A DNA stretch of 64,000 bases from Prevotella sp. (lineage in GTDB: Bacteria; Bacteroidota; Bacteroidia; Bacteroidales; Bacteroidaceae): contig JAFPME010000011.1 of the NCBI GenBank assembly GCA_017402445.1, positions 62,001 to 126,000 on the forward strand. The letters run 5' to 3'. Positions 1-8,219 of the stretch are shown one piece after another (positions within the stretch are counted from its first letter, which is position 1; each line of letters starts with the position of its first letter). Under the pieces are notes generated by a model, which made no database searches, was not told the origin of the DNA, and was given only the letters and a program-made list of their open reading frames with translations. The translations under genes were made by a program, and so were the position numbers.

Positions 1-467
1 TAGTCCTCGATGAAAGGGAAGAAACCGATGAATCGCGACAGCCTCATCATGAAGACAAGATGGAAGTTGGCAACGGCCGTCTGGCAGCCGTCGAGCCACA
101 TCAGGCTGCTCTCCACGTAGCTGAAAAGACTGGGGTTGTGCTGCTCGTCGCGCGTACTGTAATACAAGAACTCGGAAAGAAAGAGTGCGATGCTGAGCTT
201 GCGCGCATCGAAGGGGATGGAACTGTAGGGATGGACGATGCGGGCATCGCGCAGCCGCTGCAACCCTTCGCGCTGCCTGACGTCGAGTTCCACCTCCAGC
301 AGCGTGAGCGGCTGAAAATACTGAGCCTTCAGGCGTCCCACCTGCGTCTTCGGGACAGACGTGACAACCGACACTCGTCCCTCTTCCTCGGTGAGCAGCT
401 CGACGATGAGCTTTCGCTCACCGTACTTCAAATGCCTGATTACAATGGCTTTCGTCTTAGTCAGCAT
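1..467 (-). CDS. recO: DNA repair protein RecO, N-terminal part (gene runs off the window)
   Basis: Minus-strand frame open from an ATG at 467 to the window edge, about 155 residues. The protein begins MLTKTKAIVIRHLKYGERK and continues with LLTEEEGRVSVVTSVPK, the OB-fold start of RecO, followed by the helical part (ALFLSEFLYYSTRDEQ). RecO binds single-stranded DNA and helps load RecA with RecR. The C-terminus lies outside the window. The start was chosen because the family begins here and no upstream in-frame alternative fits. It is divergent from the tRNA-Glu gene. A promoter -7 box sits only a few bases before the ATG, so the mRNA may have almost no leader. Confidence 0.9.
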   Translation of the reverse strand, partial: MLTKTKAIVIRHLKYGERKLIVELLTEEEGRVSVVTSVPKTQVGRLKAQYFQPLTLLEVELDVRQREGLQRLRDARIVHPYSSIPFDARKLSIALFLSEFLYYSTRDEQHNPSLFSYVESSLMWLDGCQTAVANFHLVFMMRLSRFIGFFPFIED

Positions 468-471
468 AGGT

Positions 472-503
472 GCAAAATTACGAATTTTTGGGTAAACGAG
501 AAA
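472..503 (-). promoter_or_regulatory. Promoter of recO
   Basis: On the minus strand a Bacteroidetes -7 box TAATTTTGC (472-480) is preceded after 19 bases by TTTC (500-503), one mismatch from the -33 consensus TTTG. The G of the box is only six bases from the recO ATG. Confidence 0.6.
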
Positions 504-518
504 AAAAACAACGGAAAA

Positions 519-551
519 TTTGGCCAATTGGAAAAATATACCTACCTTTGC
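519..551 (+). promoter_or_regulatory. Promoter of tRNA-Glu
   Basis: TTTG (519-522), a 20-base spacer, then TACCTTTGC (543-551): a consensus Bacteroidetes housekeeping promoter 20 bases before the tRNA. No further promoter is obvious before rpsT, so it may also serve that gene. Confidence 0.8.
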
Positions 552-570
552 ACCCGCTAAAATAGGCAAT

Positions 571-642
571 GGTCCCTTCGTCTATCGGTTAGGACGAGAG
601 ATTTTCATTCTCTAAAGAGGAGTTCGACTCTCCTAGGGACTA
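571..642 (+). tRNA. tRNA-Glu (anticodon TTC)
   Basis: Cloverleaf is readable by eye. The acceptor arm GGTCCCT pairs with AGGGACT at 635-641, with a G-T first pair. The anticodon stem AGAGA/TCTCT encloses the loop TTTTCAT, giving anticodon TTC (reads GAA/GAG). The T-arm contains GTTCGAC. No CCA is encoded at the 3' end. The gene lies upstream of rpsT on the same strand. Confidence 0.93.
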
Positions 643-801
643 CAACATCTGCCATCGCGCAGCCGATGCGCTAACGCGAGATTCCCACGAGGTGCTCACG
701 CAAACAGGTGGCAGAGGATTCATCACGAATCCGCTCAGGGCAGCGGCAAGCGTAAGACCCAAGAGCTTTATTAAATTCATCTTAATCATTTCAAAAACAA
801 A

Positions 802-1056
802 ATGGCAAACCACAAATCATCCGAGAAGAGAATCCGCCAGACCAAAACAAGGACTCTTCACAATCGTTATTATGCTAAAACCATGCGCAATGCCGTACGT
901 AAGCTGCGCGCGCTGACCGACAAGGACGAGGCCGTCAAGCTGTACCCGAAAGTACAGAAAATGCTTGACAAGCTGGCTAAGAAAAACATTATCCACAAGA
1001 ACAAGGCAGCCAACCTGAAGTCGAGCCTCAGCAAGCATATCAACAAATTAGGGTAA
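802..1056 (+). CDS. rpsT: 30S ribosomal protein S20
   Basis: 84 residues, the normal S20 length. It starts [20 protein letters not shown], followed by basic helices ([20 protein letters not shown]) that bind 16S rRNA in the body of the small subunit. It lies 159 bases after tRNA-Glu and 156 bases before gyrB, and is closed by a clear terminator, so it is probably transcribed from the tRNA promoter or a weaker one in the 643-801 leader. That leader has CTGCCA (649-654) complementary to TGGCAG (709-714). S20 is autoregulated in some bacteria, but nothing here proves it. Confidence 0.97.
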   Translation: MANHKSSEKRIRQTKTRTLHNRYYAKTMRNAVRKLRALTDKDEAVKLYPKVQKMLDKLAKKNIIHKNKAANLKSSLSKHINKLG

Positions 1057-1083
1057 TAGACTTTTCATAGGCACAATACAGTA

Positions 1084-1122
1084 GAGGGAGTCGCATCCGT
1101 GAGGATACGACTCCCTCATTTT
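1084..1122 (+). terminator. Terminator of rpsT
   Basis: Arms GAGGGAGTCG (1084-1093) and CGACTCCCTC (1108-1117) with further pairing inside, followed by ATTTTATATTATATTT. Separates rpsT from gyrB. Confidence 0.85.
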
Positions 1123-1179
1123 ATATTATATTTATTACTTTTTCACAACTGAAAGACGCGACATTTGGCGTTTTTTTCG

Positions 1180-1188
1180 TATCTTTGC
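1180..1188 (+). promoter_or_regulatory. -7 box of gyrB promoter
   Basis: TATCTTTGC, 24 bases before the gyrB ATG. A TTTG occurs at 1164-1167 but too close to be a standard -33 element. The box overlaps an in-frame upstream ATG at 1165, which argues for the later start at 1213. Confidence 0.65.
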
Positions 1189-1212
1189 ACCATTATTACA
1201 GAGAAAGAAGAA

Positions 1213-3186
1213 ATGGCAGAAATTCAGAACAACGAAGCTAACTATTCAGCCAGTAACATACAGGTGCTCGAAGGTCTTGAGGCCGTGCGCAAGCGTCCTG
1301 CTATGTACATCGGCGACATCAGCGAGAAAGGCCTGCACCACCTGGTCAACGAGACGGTGGACAACTCCATCGACGAAGCCATGGCAGGCTACTGCACCCA
1401 CATAGAAGTCACCATCAACGAAGATAACTCCATCACCGTGCAGGACAACGGACGAGGCATCCCCGTCGACGAGCACGAAAAAATGCACAAGTCGGCCCTG
1501 GAGGTCGTCATGACCGTGCTCCACGCAGGCGGTAAGTTCGACAAAGGCTCATACAAGGTGTCGGGCGGACTCCACGGCGTGGGTGTGAGCTGCGTCAACG
1601 CGCTGTCATCGCACATGATGTCGCAGGTCTTTCGCGACGGAAAAATCTACCAACAGGAGTACGAGAAGGGAAAACCGCTCTATCCCGTCAAAGTGGTAGG
1701 CGAAACCGAACTCAGGGGCACGCGCCAGCAGTTCTGGCCCGACTCAACCATCTTCACCACGACAGAGTACAAATACGACATCATCGCCAAGCGTATGCGC
1801 GAACTGGCCTATCTGAACGCCGGCATCACCATCACGCTGACCGACCTGCGCCCCAACGACGAAGGCAACCTGCGCCAGCCTGAGGTGTTCCACGCCAAGG
1901 ACGGACTGAAAGAGTTCGTGCGCTACGTGGACCGCCACCGTTCGCACCTCTTCGACGACGTCATCTACCTGAAGACCGAGAAGCAGGGCATCCCCATTGA
2001 GGTCGCCGTGATGTACAACACCGACTACTCGGAGAACATCCACTCGTACGTGAACAACATCAACACCATCGAAGGCGGCACGCACCTGACGGGCTTCCGC
2101 ATAGCCCTCACGCGCACACTGAAGGCATACGCCGATGCCGATCCTCAGATATCAAAGCAGATAGAGAAGGCAAAGATAGAGATAGCAGGTGAAGACTTCC
2201 GCGAAGGACTCACCGCCGTCATCTCCATCAAAGTGGCAGAACCGCAGTTCGAGGGACAGACGAAGACCAAGCTCGGCAACTCGGAGGTGACGGGAGCCGT
2301 GCAGCAAGCCGTGGGCGAAGCGCTCTCCAACTATCTGGAAGAGCATCCGAAAGAGGCCAAGCTCATCTGTGACAAAGTGGTGCTCGCCGCCACGGCGCGC
2401 ATCGCAGCCCGCAAGGCACGTGAAAGCGTGCAGCGCAAGAACCCCATGAGCGGCGGCGGACTGCCTGGCAAGCTGGCCGACTGCTCGAACCGCGACCCGA
2501 AAGCCTGCGAAATATTCCTCGTCGAGGGTGACTCGGCAGGCGGTTCGGCCAAACAGGGCCGCGACCGGCACTTCCAGGCCATCCTTCCGCTGCGCGGAAA
2601 GATTCTGAACGTGGAGAAAGTACAGTGGCACCGCGTGTTTGAAGCCGAGTCGGTGATGAACATCATACAGTCCATCGGCGTGCGTTTCGGCGTGGACGGT
2701 GAAGGAGACCGCGAAGCCAACATCGACAAACTGCGCTACGACAAGATCATCATCATGACCGATGCCGACGTCGATGGCTCGCACATCGACACGCTCATCA
2801 TGACGCTCTTCTACCGATTCATGCCGCAGGTCATCCAAGGCGGACACCTCTACATCGCAACCCCGCCGCTCTACAAGTGCACCTACAAGAAAGTGTCAGA
2901 GTATTGCTACACCGAACAGCAGCGGCAAGCCTTCATCGACAAGTACGTCGACGGCCGTGACGACGACAAGCAGCTGCACACACAGCGCTACAAAGGTCTG
3001 GGCGAGATGAATCCCGAGCAGCTTTGGGAGACCACCATGGACCCGCAGACGCGTCTGCTGAAGCAAGTCAGCATTGAGAACGCAGCCGAAGCCGACGAAA
3101 TCTTCTCCATGCTCATGGGCGACGACGTGGAGCCGCGCCGCGAGTTCATCGAGAAAAACGCCACCTACGCTAACATCGATGCATAA
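1213..3186 (+). CDS. gyrB: DNA gyrase subunit B
   Basis: 657 residues. GyrB carries the ATPase and TOPRIM parts of gyrase, which introduces negative supercoils. Visible in order: GHKL ATPase motifs (NGRGIPVDEH, GGLHGVGVSCVNALS), the transducer domain, the TOPRIM entry VEGDSAGGSAKQGRD, the metal-binding MTDADVDGSHID, and the C-terminal QRYKGLGEMN. It ends EPRREFIEKNATYANIDA, as is usual for Bacteroidales GyrB. The start at 1213 gives MAEIQNNEANYSASNIQVLE; an in-frame ATG at 1165 lies upstream of the promoter box and would add an unrelated leader. It is a single-gene unit with its own terminator. Confidence 0.96.
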   Translation: MAEIQNNEANYSASNIQVLEGLEAVRKRPAMYIGDISEKGLHHLVNETVDNSIDEAMAGYCTHIEVTINEDNSITVQDNGRGIPVDEHEKMHKSALEVVMTVLHAGGKFDKGSYKVSGGLHGVGVSCVNALSSHMMSQVFRDGKIYQQEYEKGKPLYPVKVVGETELRGTRQQFWPDSTIFTTTEYKYDIIAKRMRELAYLNAGITITLTDLRPNDEGNLRQPEVFHAKDGLKEFVRYVDRHRSHLFDDVIYLKTEKQGIPIEVAVMYNTDYSENIHSYVNNINTIEGGTHLTGFRIALTRTLKAYADADPQISKQIEKAKIEIAGEDFREGLTAVISIKVAEPQFEGQTKTKLGNSEVTGAVQQAVGEALSNYLEEHPKEAKLICDKVVLAATARIAARKARESVQRKNPMSGGGLPGKLADCSNRDPKACEIFLVEGDSAGGSAKQGRDRHFQAILPLRGKILNVEKVQWHRVFEAESVMNIIQSIGVRFGVDGEGDREANIDKLRYDKIIIMTDADVDGSHIDTLIMTLFYRFMPQVIQGGHLYIATPPLYKCTYKKVSEYCYTEQQRQAFIDKYVDGRDDDKQLHTQRYKGLGEMNPEQLWETTMDPQTRLLKQVSIENAAEADEIFSMLMGDDVEPRREFIEKNATYANIDA

Positions 3187-3204
3187 ATAAGATACCCAAA
3201 AGCC

Positions 3205-3245
3205 AAAGACCAGTCTGCAAGACCTTCGCAGACTGGTCTTTTTTT
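3205..3245 (+). terminator. Terminator of gyrB
   Basis: Perfect 14-base arms AAAGACCAGTCTGC (3205-3218) and GCAGACTGGTCTTT (3228-3241) followed by a run of T. Confidence 0.93.
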
Positions 3246-3499
3246 ATGCTCCGTCGGCGGAGCCATTTCCCTCTTTTGGCAGAATACTTCTTATCGACGA
3301 CAAAACGCTCGGACGGCAACCGTTCCCTTGAAACACAGATTATGTTTTTAACACCAGCGGTAACGACCTGACAGCCGCGTTGAGTGTAGCTTCGAAGCCT
3401 GCCCTGTCAGGAACAAGCCACAAGCGTAACCAAAGGAAGAAAGCCGCTTGCGGAAAATGTCGAAATAAAGCTTTCCGCTCTCAAAAAACATCAATATCT
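3246..3499. other. Intergenic stretch without a recognisable gene
   Basis: Between the gyrB terminator and the nitroreductase promoter I see no credible ORF, repeat or RNA. A minus-strand frame of 72 codons (3348-3566) overlaps the promoter of the next gene, resembles nothing I know and is probably chance. The stretch becomes AT rich towards the promoter. Confidence 0.5.
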
Positions 3500-3531
3500 T
3501 TTGTATTCTTATAAAAATAGTGTAATTTTGC
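3500..3531 (+). promoter_or_regulatory. Promoter of the nitroreductase gene
   Basis: TTTG (3500-3503), exactly 19 bases, then TAATTTTGC (3523-3531). The ATG follows 35 bases later. Confidence 0.85.
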
Positions 3532-3566
3532 AGGCAAAATACATAATAAGCAAAAATCTGTAACAA

Positions 3567-4196
3567 ATGAGAAAACTGTTGCTAATCGCACTGACAACCC
3601 TCATCGTAGGATGCAGCGCACAGGCACAAGAGACCATTCAGCTGCCACAGCCGGACATGAACCTGCTGAAGACAGACCTCGGAACAACACTCAAGCAGCG
3701 CCGTTCGGGACGCAGCTACGACAGCGCGCGCCAGCTGACGAACGTCCAACTGAGCACACTGCTCTGGGCTTCGTGCGGCATCAGCGAAGAGAAACGCGGA
3801 CTGATCACCGCCCCTTCGGCCGTGAACATGCAGGACATCAAGATGTACGTATGCGACGCCAAGGGCGCATGGAAATGGAATCCGAAAGACAACACGCTGA
3901 CAAAGGTATGCAGCAAGGACGTGCGCGCGAGCATTGCCGGACAGCAAGCCTTCGCCAAGGATGCGCCGCTGAGCCTGCTGCTGGTGAGCGACCAGACGGC
4001 CCGCAACCGCAAGAACGAGCACTTCGGTGCCATGGACGCCGGTTACGTGTCGCAGAACATCTATCTTGCCTGCACAGCCATGGGGTTGCAGACGGTGGCA
4101 CGCGCCTCGATGGACGCCGACACGCTGCGCAAGGAATTGCAGCTCAACGATGAAGTGTGGCTCGAACTGAACCACCCTGTAGGCTACGGAAAGTAA
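3567..4196 (+). CDS. SagB/ThcOx-type nitroreductase lipoprotein
   Basis: 209 residues. The N-terminus is a lipoprotein signal with lipobox LIVGC (Cys16), so the enzyme is probably anchored on the periplasmic side. The rest is a compact flavin-dependent nitroreductase fold: KQRRSGRSYDSARQLT (first FMN-binding segment), LLWASCGIS, ITAPSAVNMQDI, then DAGYVSQNIYLACTAMGLQT and a terminal NHPVGYGK. Such proteins use FMN to oxidise or reduce small molecules. The SagB/ThcOx subgroup was named from oxidases of azoline peptides, but small stand-alone exported copies like this one have no known substrate. It has its own promoter, and the next gene also has one. Confidence 0.85.
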   Translation: MRKLLLIALTTLIVGCSAQAQETIQLPQPDMNLLKTDLGTTLKQRRSGRSYDSARQLTNVQLSTLLWASCGISEEKRGLITAPSAVNMQDIKMYVCDAKGAWKWNPKDNTLTKVCSKDVRASIAGQQAFAKDAPLSLLLVSDQTARNRKNEHFGAMDAGYVSQNIYLACTAMGLQTVARASMDADTLRKELQLNDEVWLELNHPVGYGK

Positions 4197-4267
4197 CCAA
4201 GCGTAACAAAGAGCGCAAAAAATCTTCATATTTTTGCATTTTTCATGGTTATTACAAAAAAAACGAC

Positions 4268-4276
4268 TATATTTGC
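4268..4276 (+). promoter_or_regulatory. -7 box upstream of the TlpA-like gene
   Basis: TATATTTGC, 48 bases before the ATG at 4325. No good TTTG at the standard distance. It lies inside an in-frame upstream extension (from 4157), which supports the 4325 start. Confidence 0.6.
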
Positions 4277-4324
4277 ACCGAATTTATTATCATAGCACAC
4301 CAAATCAAAACAAGAGAAAAAAGC

Positions 4325-4825
4325 ATGAAAAAGTACGTGATGATTCTGATGCTGGCCCTCATCGCCGGCACACAGATGGCAAAGGCACAGCTACCGGCTG
4401 TCACACTGAAGAGCATGGAAGGTAAAGAAGTGCGTACCGACACGCTGAACCTGATGAATCAGGGACGACCCATCATCATCGACTTCTTCGCAACATGGTG
4501 CAAGCCCTGCAACCGCGAGCTCGACGCCATCGCAGAGGTGTATCAGGACTGGGTAGAGGAAACGGGCGTGAAGCTCATTGCCGTCAGCATCGACCAGGCG
4601 CACAACCAGAACAAGGTGAAACCGCTCGTGAACCAGCACGGATGGGAATACGAAGTGCTGCTCGATCCGAACAGCGAATTCAAGCTGGCCATGGGCATTC
4701 CAGGTGCCATTCCCTACACGATGATCATCGACGGCAAGGGAAACATTGTCTATCGCCACAACGGATACATCGAAGGAGCTGAGGAAGAGCTCATCGAAAA
4801 GGTGCGCGAGCTGGTGAAGCAATAG
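4325..4825 (+). CDS. TlpA/ResA-type periplasmic thioredoxin
   Basis: 166 residues with a Sec signal (MKKYVMILMLALIAGTQMAKAQ) and a single thioredoxin domain of the AhpC/TSA-like TlpA group. The active site is WCKPC (Cys59 and Cys62) after IIIDFFAT, with the cis-Pro loop in GIPGAIPYTMIIDGKGNI. Such proteins keep exported thiols reduced or supply electrons to envelope partners. The following genes include two proteins with CxxCP motifs of Omp28 type, so a shared redox role is plausible but is inference. The 4325 start is set by the signal peptide and by the promoter just upstream. Confidence 0.9.
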   Translation: MKKYVMILMLALIAGTQMAKAQLPAVTLKSMEGKEVRTDTLNLMNQGRPIIIDFFATWCKPCNRELDAIAEVYQDWVEETGVKLIAVSIDQAHNQNKVKPLVNQHGWEYEVLLDPNSEFKLAMGIPGAIPYTMIIDGKGNIVYRHNGYIEGAEEELIEKVRELVKQ

Positions 4826-4921
4826 TGCAAAACCACGCGGACTTCAGACACAAGCATGTGGATGAACGACCAAACAACGCAGCAGCCCGGCTGACTGCGA
4901 ATACCCTATAAAACTCAAAGC

Positions 4922-6613
4922 ATGAGAAAAACTACCATCGCACTGGCTGCATTCTGGGCTATCGCCACCGCGACTCAGGCACAGACCGACAACGCTAACA
5001 AAGTCACGGTCAACGGAAGCGTGCAAAGCGACATCCTCATTCCGCAGGAAGACGAGAAAATCGGCACCGGCGAATACAAGGACTGGGGACTCACCAACAC
5101 CTACGTGGACGTGAACCTGAAGAGCAAATATGTCGATGCAGGCGTCAGAGGCGAATTCATGGAATACCCACTTCCGGGCTACGAGAAAGACTTCAAAGGC
5201 TGGGGCGTGCCCCATTTCTGGGTGAAAGGGAAGATCAAGAATGCCGAACTGACACTCGGAACGTTCTACGAACAGTTCGGGTCGGGCTTCATCCTCCGCA
5301 CTTACGAAGAGCGTTCGCTCGGCATCGATAACTCCATCCTTGGTGCACGCGTAGCCGTGACACCTTTCAAAGGCGTGAACGTCAAGGCTCTGACAGGCCG
5401 CCAGCGCCGCTACTGGGACTGGAACAAGGCTTGGCTGAGCGGTGCCGACGTGGAACTGAACGTCGAACAGTGGAGCCAACGCATGCAGGAAACGGGTACC
5501 TACCTGATGCTCGGGGCTTCGTTCGTGAACAAACACGAGAAGACAGAGGACATCATGGTGGATCAGGTGCACAAGCTGAACCTGCCAGAGAACGTCAACG
5601 CGTTCGACCTTCGAGCCCGACTGCAGAAAGGAAACGTCTCCGTGCTGGCAGAATATGCACAGAAAACGCAGGACCCGTCGTTCGATAACAACTACATCTA
5701 CCGCAAAGGCTACGTGGCCATGCTCTCGGCCAGCTACTCCAAGCGAGGCATGAGCATTCTGCTCCAGGCCAAACGGTCGGACAACATGTCGTTCCGCAGC
5801 CGCAGAAGCATGAACGGAACGTCGTCGTTCATCAATCACTTGCCCGCATTCACCATGGACCACACCTACTCGTTGGCCGCTCTCTATCCCTACGCCACCC
5901 AACCGCTGGGCGAATGGGCCTATCAGGCTGAGCTGGGCTATCAGTTCAAACGCGGAACGGCGCTCGGCGGCAAGTACGGTACGAACGTGAAGGTGAACTT
6001 CTCGCATGTGCATTCACTGGCCAAGACACCGAGGTCTATCACAACAACCTCTTATAACGAATACGACGGCACGACAAGCAGCACGCAATACCACGGTCAG
6101 GGCACCGATGGTTACGGCTCGCCGTTCTGGAAATGGGGCAAGCAGACTTACTATCAGGACCTGAACTTCCAGATTGACAAGAAGTTCACGAAGCAGTTCA
6201 AGCTCAACCTGATGTACATGAACCAGTTCTACAACAAGACTGTGGTCGAGGGCGAAGGCGGAATGATTCACTCCGACATCTTCGTCGCCGACGGCAAATA
6301 CCAATTCAACAAGAAATTCACCCTGCGAGGAGAGCTTCAATACCTCGCTACGAAAGACGATCAGGGCGACTGGGCCTTCGGATTGCTCGAATTGTCGATG
6401 CTTCCCAACTGGATGTTCACCATCAGCGACCAGTGGAACTGCGGCGAAACCGACCTGCACTATTACATGGCAAGCGTCACTTTCAACATGGGAAGCCACC
6501 GTTTGCAGGCGGGATACGGACGGACGCGAGCCGGATTCAACTGCTCGGGCGGCGTCTGCCGCTACGTGCCTGCCTCGAAAGGCTTCACCTTATCGTACAA
6601 CTACAACTTCTGA
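4922..6613 (+). CDS. DUF6029-type outer-membrane beta-barrel protein
   Basis: 563 residues with a signal peptide ending ATQAQ. The mature protein is almost entirely amphipathic beta strands with alternating aromatic and polar residues (VNGSVQSDILIPQ, YTTLGTFYEQFGSG-like strands, FTLRGELQYLATKDDQGDW) and ends in FTLSYNYNF, with a terminal Phe as in outer-membrane barrels. It matches what I know as DUF6029, found beside Omp28 and TlpA proteins in Bacteroidetes. Function unknown. Near the C-terminus FNCSGGVCRYVP has two cysteines five apart, possibly a disulfide and possibly linked to the redox-type neighbours. It is 96 bases after the thioredoxin gene, with no promoter visible between. Confidence 0.78.
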   Translation: MRKTTIALAAFWAIATATQAQTDNANKVTVNGSVQSDILIPQEDEKIGTGEYKDWGLTNTYVDVNLKSKYVDAGVRGEFMEYPLPGYEKDFKGWGVPHFWVKGKIKNAELTLGTFYEQFGSGFILRTYEERSLGIDNSILGARVAVTPFKGVNVKALTGRQRRYWDWNKAWLSGADVELNVEQWSQRMQETGTYLMLGASFVNKHEKTEDIMVDQVHKLNLPENVNAFDLRARLQKGNVSVLAEYAQKTQDPSFDNNYIYRKGYVAMLSASYSKRGMSILLQAKRSDNMSFRSRRSMNGTSSFINHLPAFTMDHTYSLAALYPYATQPLGEWAYQAELGYQFKRGTALGGKYGTNVKVNFSHVHSLAKTPRSITTTSYNEYDGTTSSTQYHGQGTDGYGSPFWKWGKQTYYQDLNFQIDKKFTKQFKLNLMYMNQFYNKTVVEGEGGMIHSDIFVADGKYQFNKKFTLRGELQYLATKDDQGDWAFGLLELSMLPNWMFTISDQWNCGETDLHYYMASVTFNMGSHRLQAGYGRTRAGFNCSGGVCRYVPASKGFTLSYNYNF

Positions 6614-6687
6614 CGGCCCAAAACGTGAACCACCCTGTGGTTCTGCGACAACGAAACCGGTCAGGAACGAAGAAAACATAGTCTGAT

Positions 6688-7521
6688 ATGAGAATGCATA
6701 TATATAATAATAAGGTAACAGGCGGGGCGAAAGCCATTCTCACCCTCTTGCCGCTCTGCCTGTTTGCGGCAGTGATGCTTCTGGCTTCGTGCGACAACAT
6801 CAGCGAGGACGAACGCTTCATCTACGTGAAACCGGCTGACGTGAAGCGCCGCGTGCTCATCGAGGACTTCACAGGCCAGCGATGCGTCAACTGTCCGGCT
6901 GCACACGAGGAGATTGATCGCCTGCAGGAGCAGTACGGCGACACCACTGTCATCGCCGTGAGCATTCACGGAGGTGCACTTTCGGTGAAGAGCACGGCCA
7001 CAATCGTCGGTCTGTGGACCGAACTGGGCGACCAATACAACAAGAGCGCAGGCGTGGAGTCGTGGCCTTCGGGCCTCATCAACCGCACAGGAGGCCTGCA
7101 GGATGCACCGCAATGGGCAGCGAAAGTGTACGAGGAAATACAAAAGACGACACCAGTCTCAGGTATTGACTTCAAGAACGTGGTGAAAGATGAGCAAGTG
7201 AGCTTCGACGTCAGCGTGTCCTCATTCGAGGATCTCACATGCAAGCTGCAACTATGGATTGTCGAGGACGGTATTGTGGCTCCGCAACAGATGGGTGACG
7301 GCACCATGAACCGCAACTATGTCCATAACAACGTGTTCCGCGGTACCATCACCGACTTTTCGGGCGACAACCTTTCCCTCGTTGCCGGATTATCAACCCA
7401 AGCGTCATACAAAGCAAGCTTTGATGCCAGCTGGAACCGCGACAACATTGCCATCGTTGCCATCGTCAGCAACAACAGCGGTGTGCTGCAAGTGGTGAAG
7501 AAAAAACTGAAAGACCTCTGA
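6688..7521 (+). CDS. Omp28-related outer-membrane lipoprotein
   Basis: 277 residues. The N-terminal stretch MRMHIYNNKVTGGAKAILTL precedes a lipobox LLASC, so the mature protein starts at that cysteine. It has the Omp28 signature VLIEDFTGQRCVNCPAAHEE with a thioredoxin-like CxxC (RCVNCP), then a thioredoxin-fold region (TVIAVSIHGGAL, SWPSGLINR) and a beta-rich C-terminal domain. Omp28 was described as a surface protein or possible adhesin in Porphyromonas; the biochemical role is not established. It sits 74 bases after the DUF6029 gene and 23 before the next, so this is very likely one operon. An ATG two codons later is an equally possible start. Confidence 0.85.
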   Translation: MRMHIYNNKVTGGAKAILTLLPLCLFAAVMLLASCDNISEDERFIYVKPADVKRRVLIEDFTGQRCVNCPAAHEEIDRLQEQYGDTTVIAVSIHGGALSVKSTATIVGLWTELGDQYNKSAGVESWPSGLINRTGGLQDAPQWAAKVYEEIQKTTPVSGIDFKNVVKDEQVSFDVSVSSFEDLTCKLQLWIVEDGIVAPQQMGDGTMNRNYVHNNVFRGTITDFSGDNLSLVAGLSTQASYKASFDASWNRDNIAIVAIVSNNSGVLQVVKKKLKDL

Positions 7522-7544
7522 AAATAATAATAAAAACATAGTTT

Positions 7545-8186
7545 ATGAAGAAAATCTTTACTCTATTCATTGCCCTTTGCGGCATGACCTGTGTTGCCAA
7601 CGCACAGAGTTTTGAATTCCAAATGGACGGCAAATCGTTGCCAGATGGTTCCACCATCACCATCGAAGCCGGCACGAACGACTGGGGGGCAGTGGAATGC
7701 AACACCAATCCGTCAACAAATCCTAATCACGTGATGTTCAAAAAGCTCATCGCTGACGATTCAGTATCTGAAGGGTCAGCCACCATTGAGATTCAGGAAA
7801 ACACCATGGAAGCCGAAATCATCTCGTGGTGCATGGGTGGAAACTGCGTACCCATCATGAAAACCACATACAAGAAGAATTTCACATTCGTGAGCACTGA
7901 CCTCTACCCCGTGGTTGATAACGCCATTAAGCTGAGCTACGACTGCGAACCCGCACACTTCGGCGAGATGCTGACAAAGATGGTGGCTACCATCGGAGGA
8001 CAGGACTACACGCTGTTCATCAAGTTCACGTATTCCGATCCGGCCAGCATCGGCGGTGTTTCGGAAGACAAAGCTACCGCTGTTGGCTACTATACCGTCG
8101 GCGGCCAGCAGCTTCAGGCTCCCTGCAAGGGTCTGAACATCGTGAAGCTGAGCAACGGAAAGACCATCAAACAGATTATCAAGTAG
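7545..8186 (+). CDS. Secreted protein with T9SS-like C-terminal sorting tail
   Basis: 213 residues with a clear signal peptide (MKKIFTLFIALCGMTCVANA). The middle is beta-rich, with WCMGGNCVP offering a cysteine pair. I do not recognise a catalytic domain. The last about 35 residues (GYYTVGGQQLQAPCKGLNIV then KLSNGKTIKQIIK) follow the Prevotella-type C-terminal pattern of a G-Q turn, KG-NIV and NGK, which resembles a type IX secretion sorting signal. It lies between two Omp28-like genes at 23- and 33-base spacing, so it is probably made with them. Confidence 0.75.
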   Translation: MKKIFTLFIALCGMTCVANAQSFEFQMDGKSLPDGSTITIEAGTNDWGAVECNTNPSTNPNHVMFKKLIADDSVSEGSATIEIQENTMEAEIISWCMGGNCVPIMKTTYKKNFTFVSTDLYPVVDNAIKLSYDCEPAHFGEMLTKMVATIGGQDYTLFIKFTYSDPASIGGVSEDKATAVGYYTVGGQQLQAPCKGLNIVKLSNGKTIKQIIK

Positions 8187-8219
8187 TAAAAATATCAATT
8201 AAACAAATCCATTAAGCTT

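Noticed and set aside
60..560. Plus-strand frame of 166 codons at the window start
   Set aside because: It lies antisense to recO and runs through the divergent promoters up to the tRNA; no protein family features.
1165..1212. Earlier in-frame ATG for gyrB
   Set aside because: The promoter -7 box at 1180-1188 lies downstream of it, and the added residues do not match GyrB.
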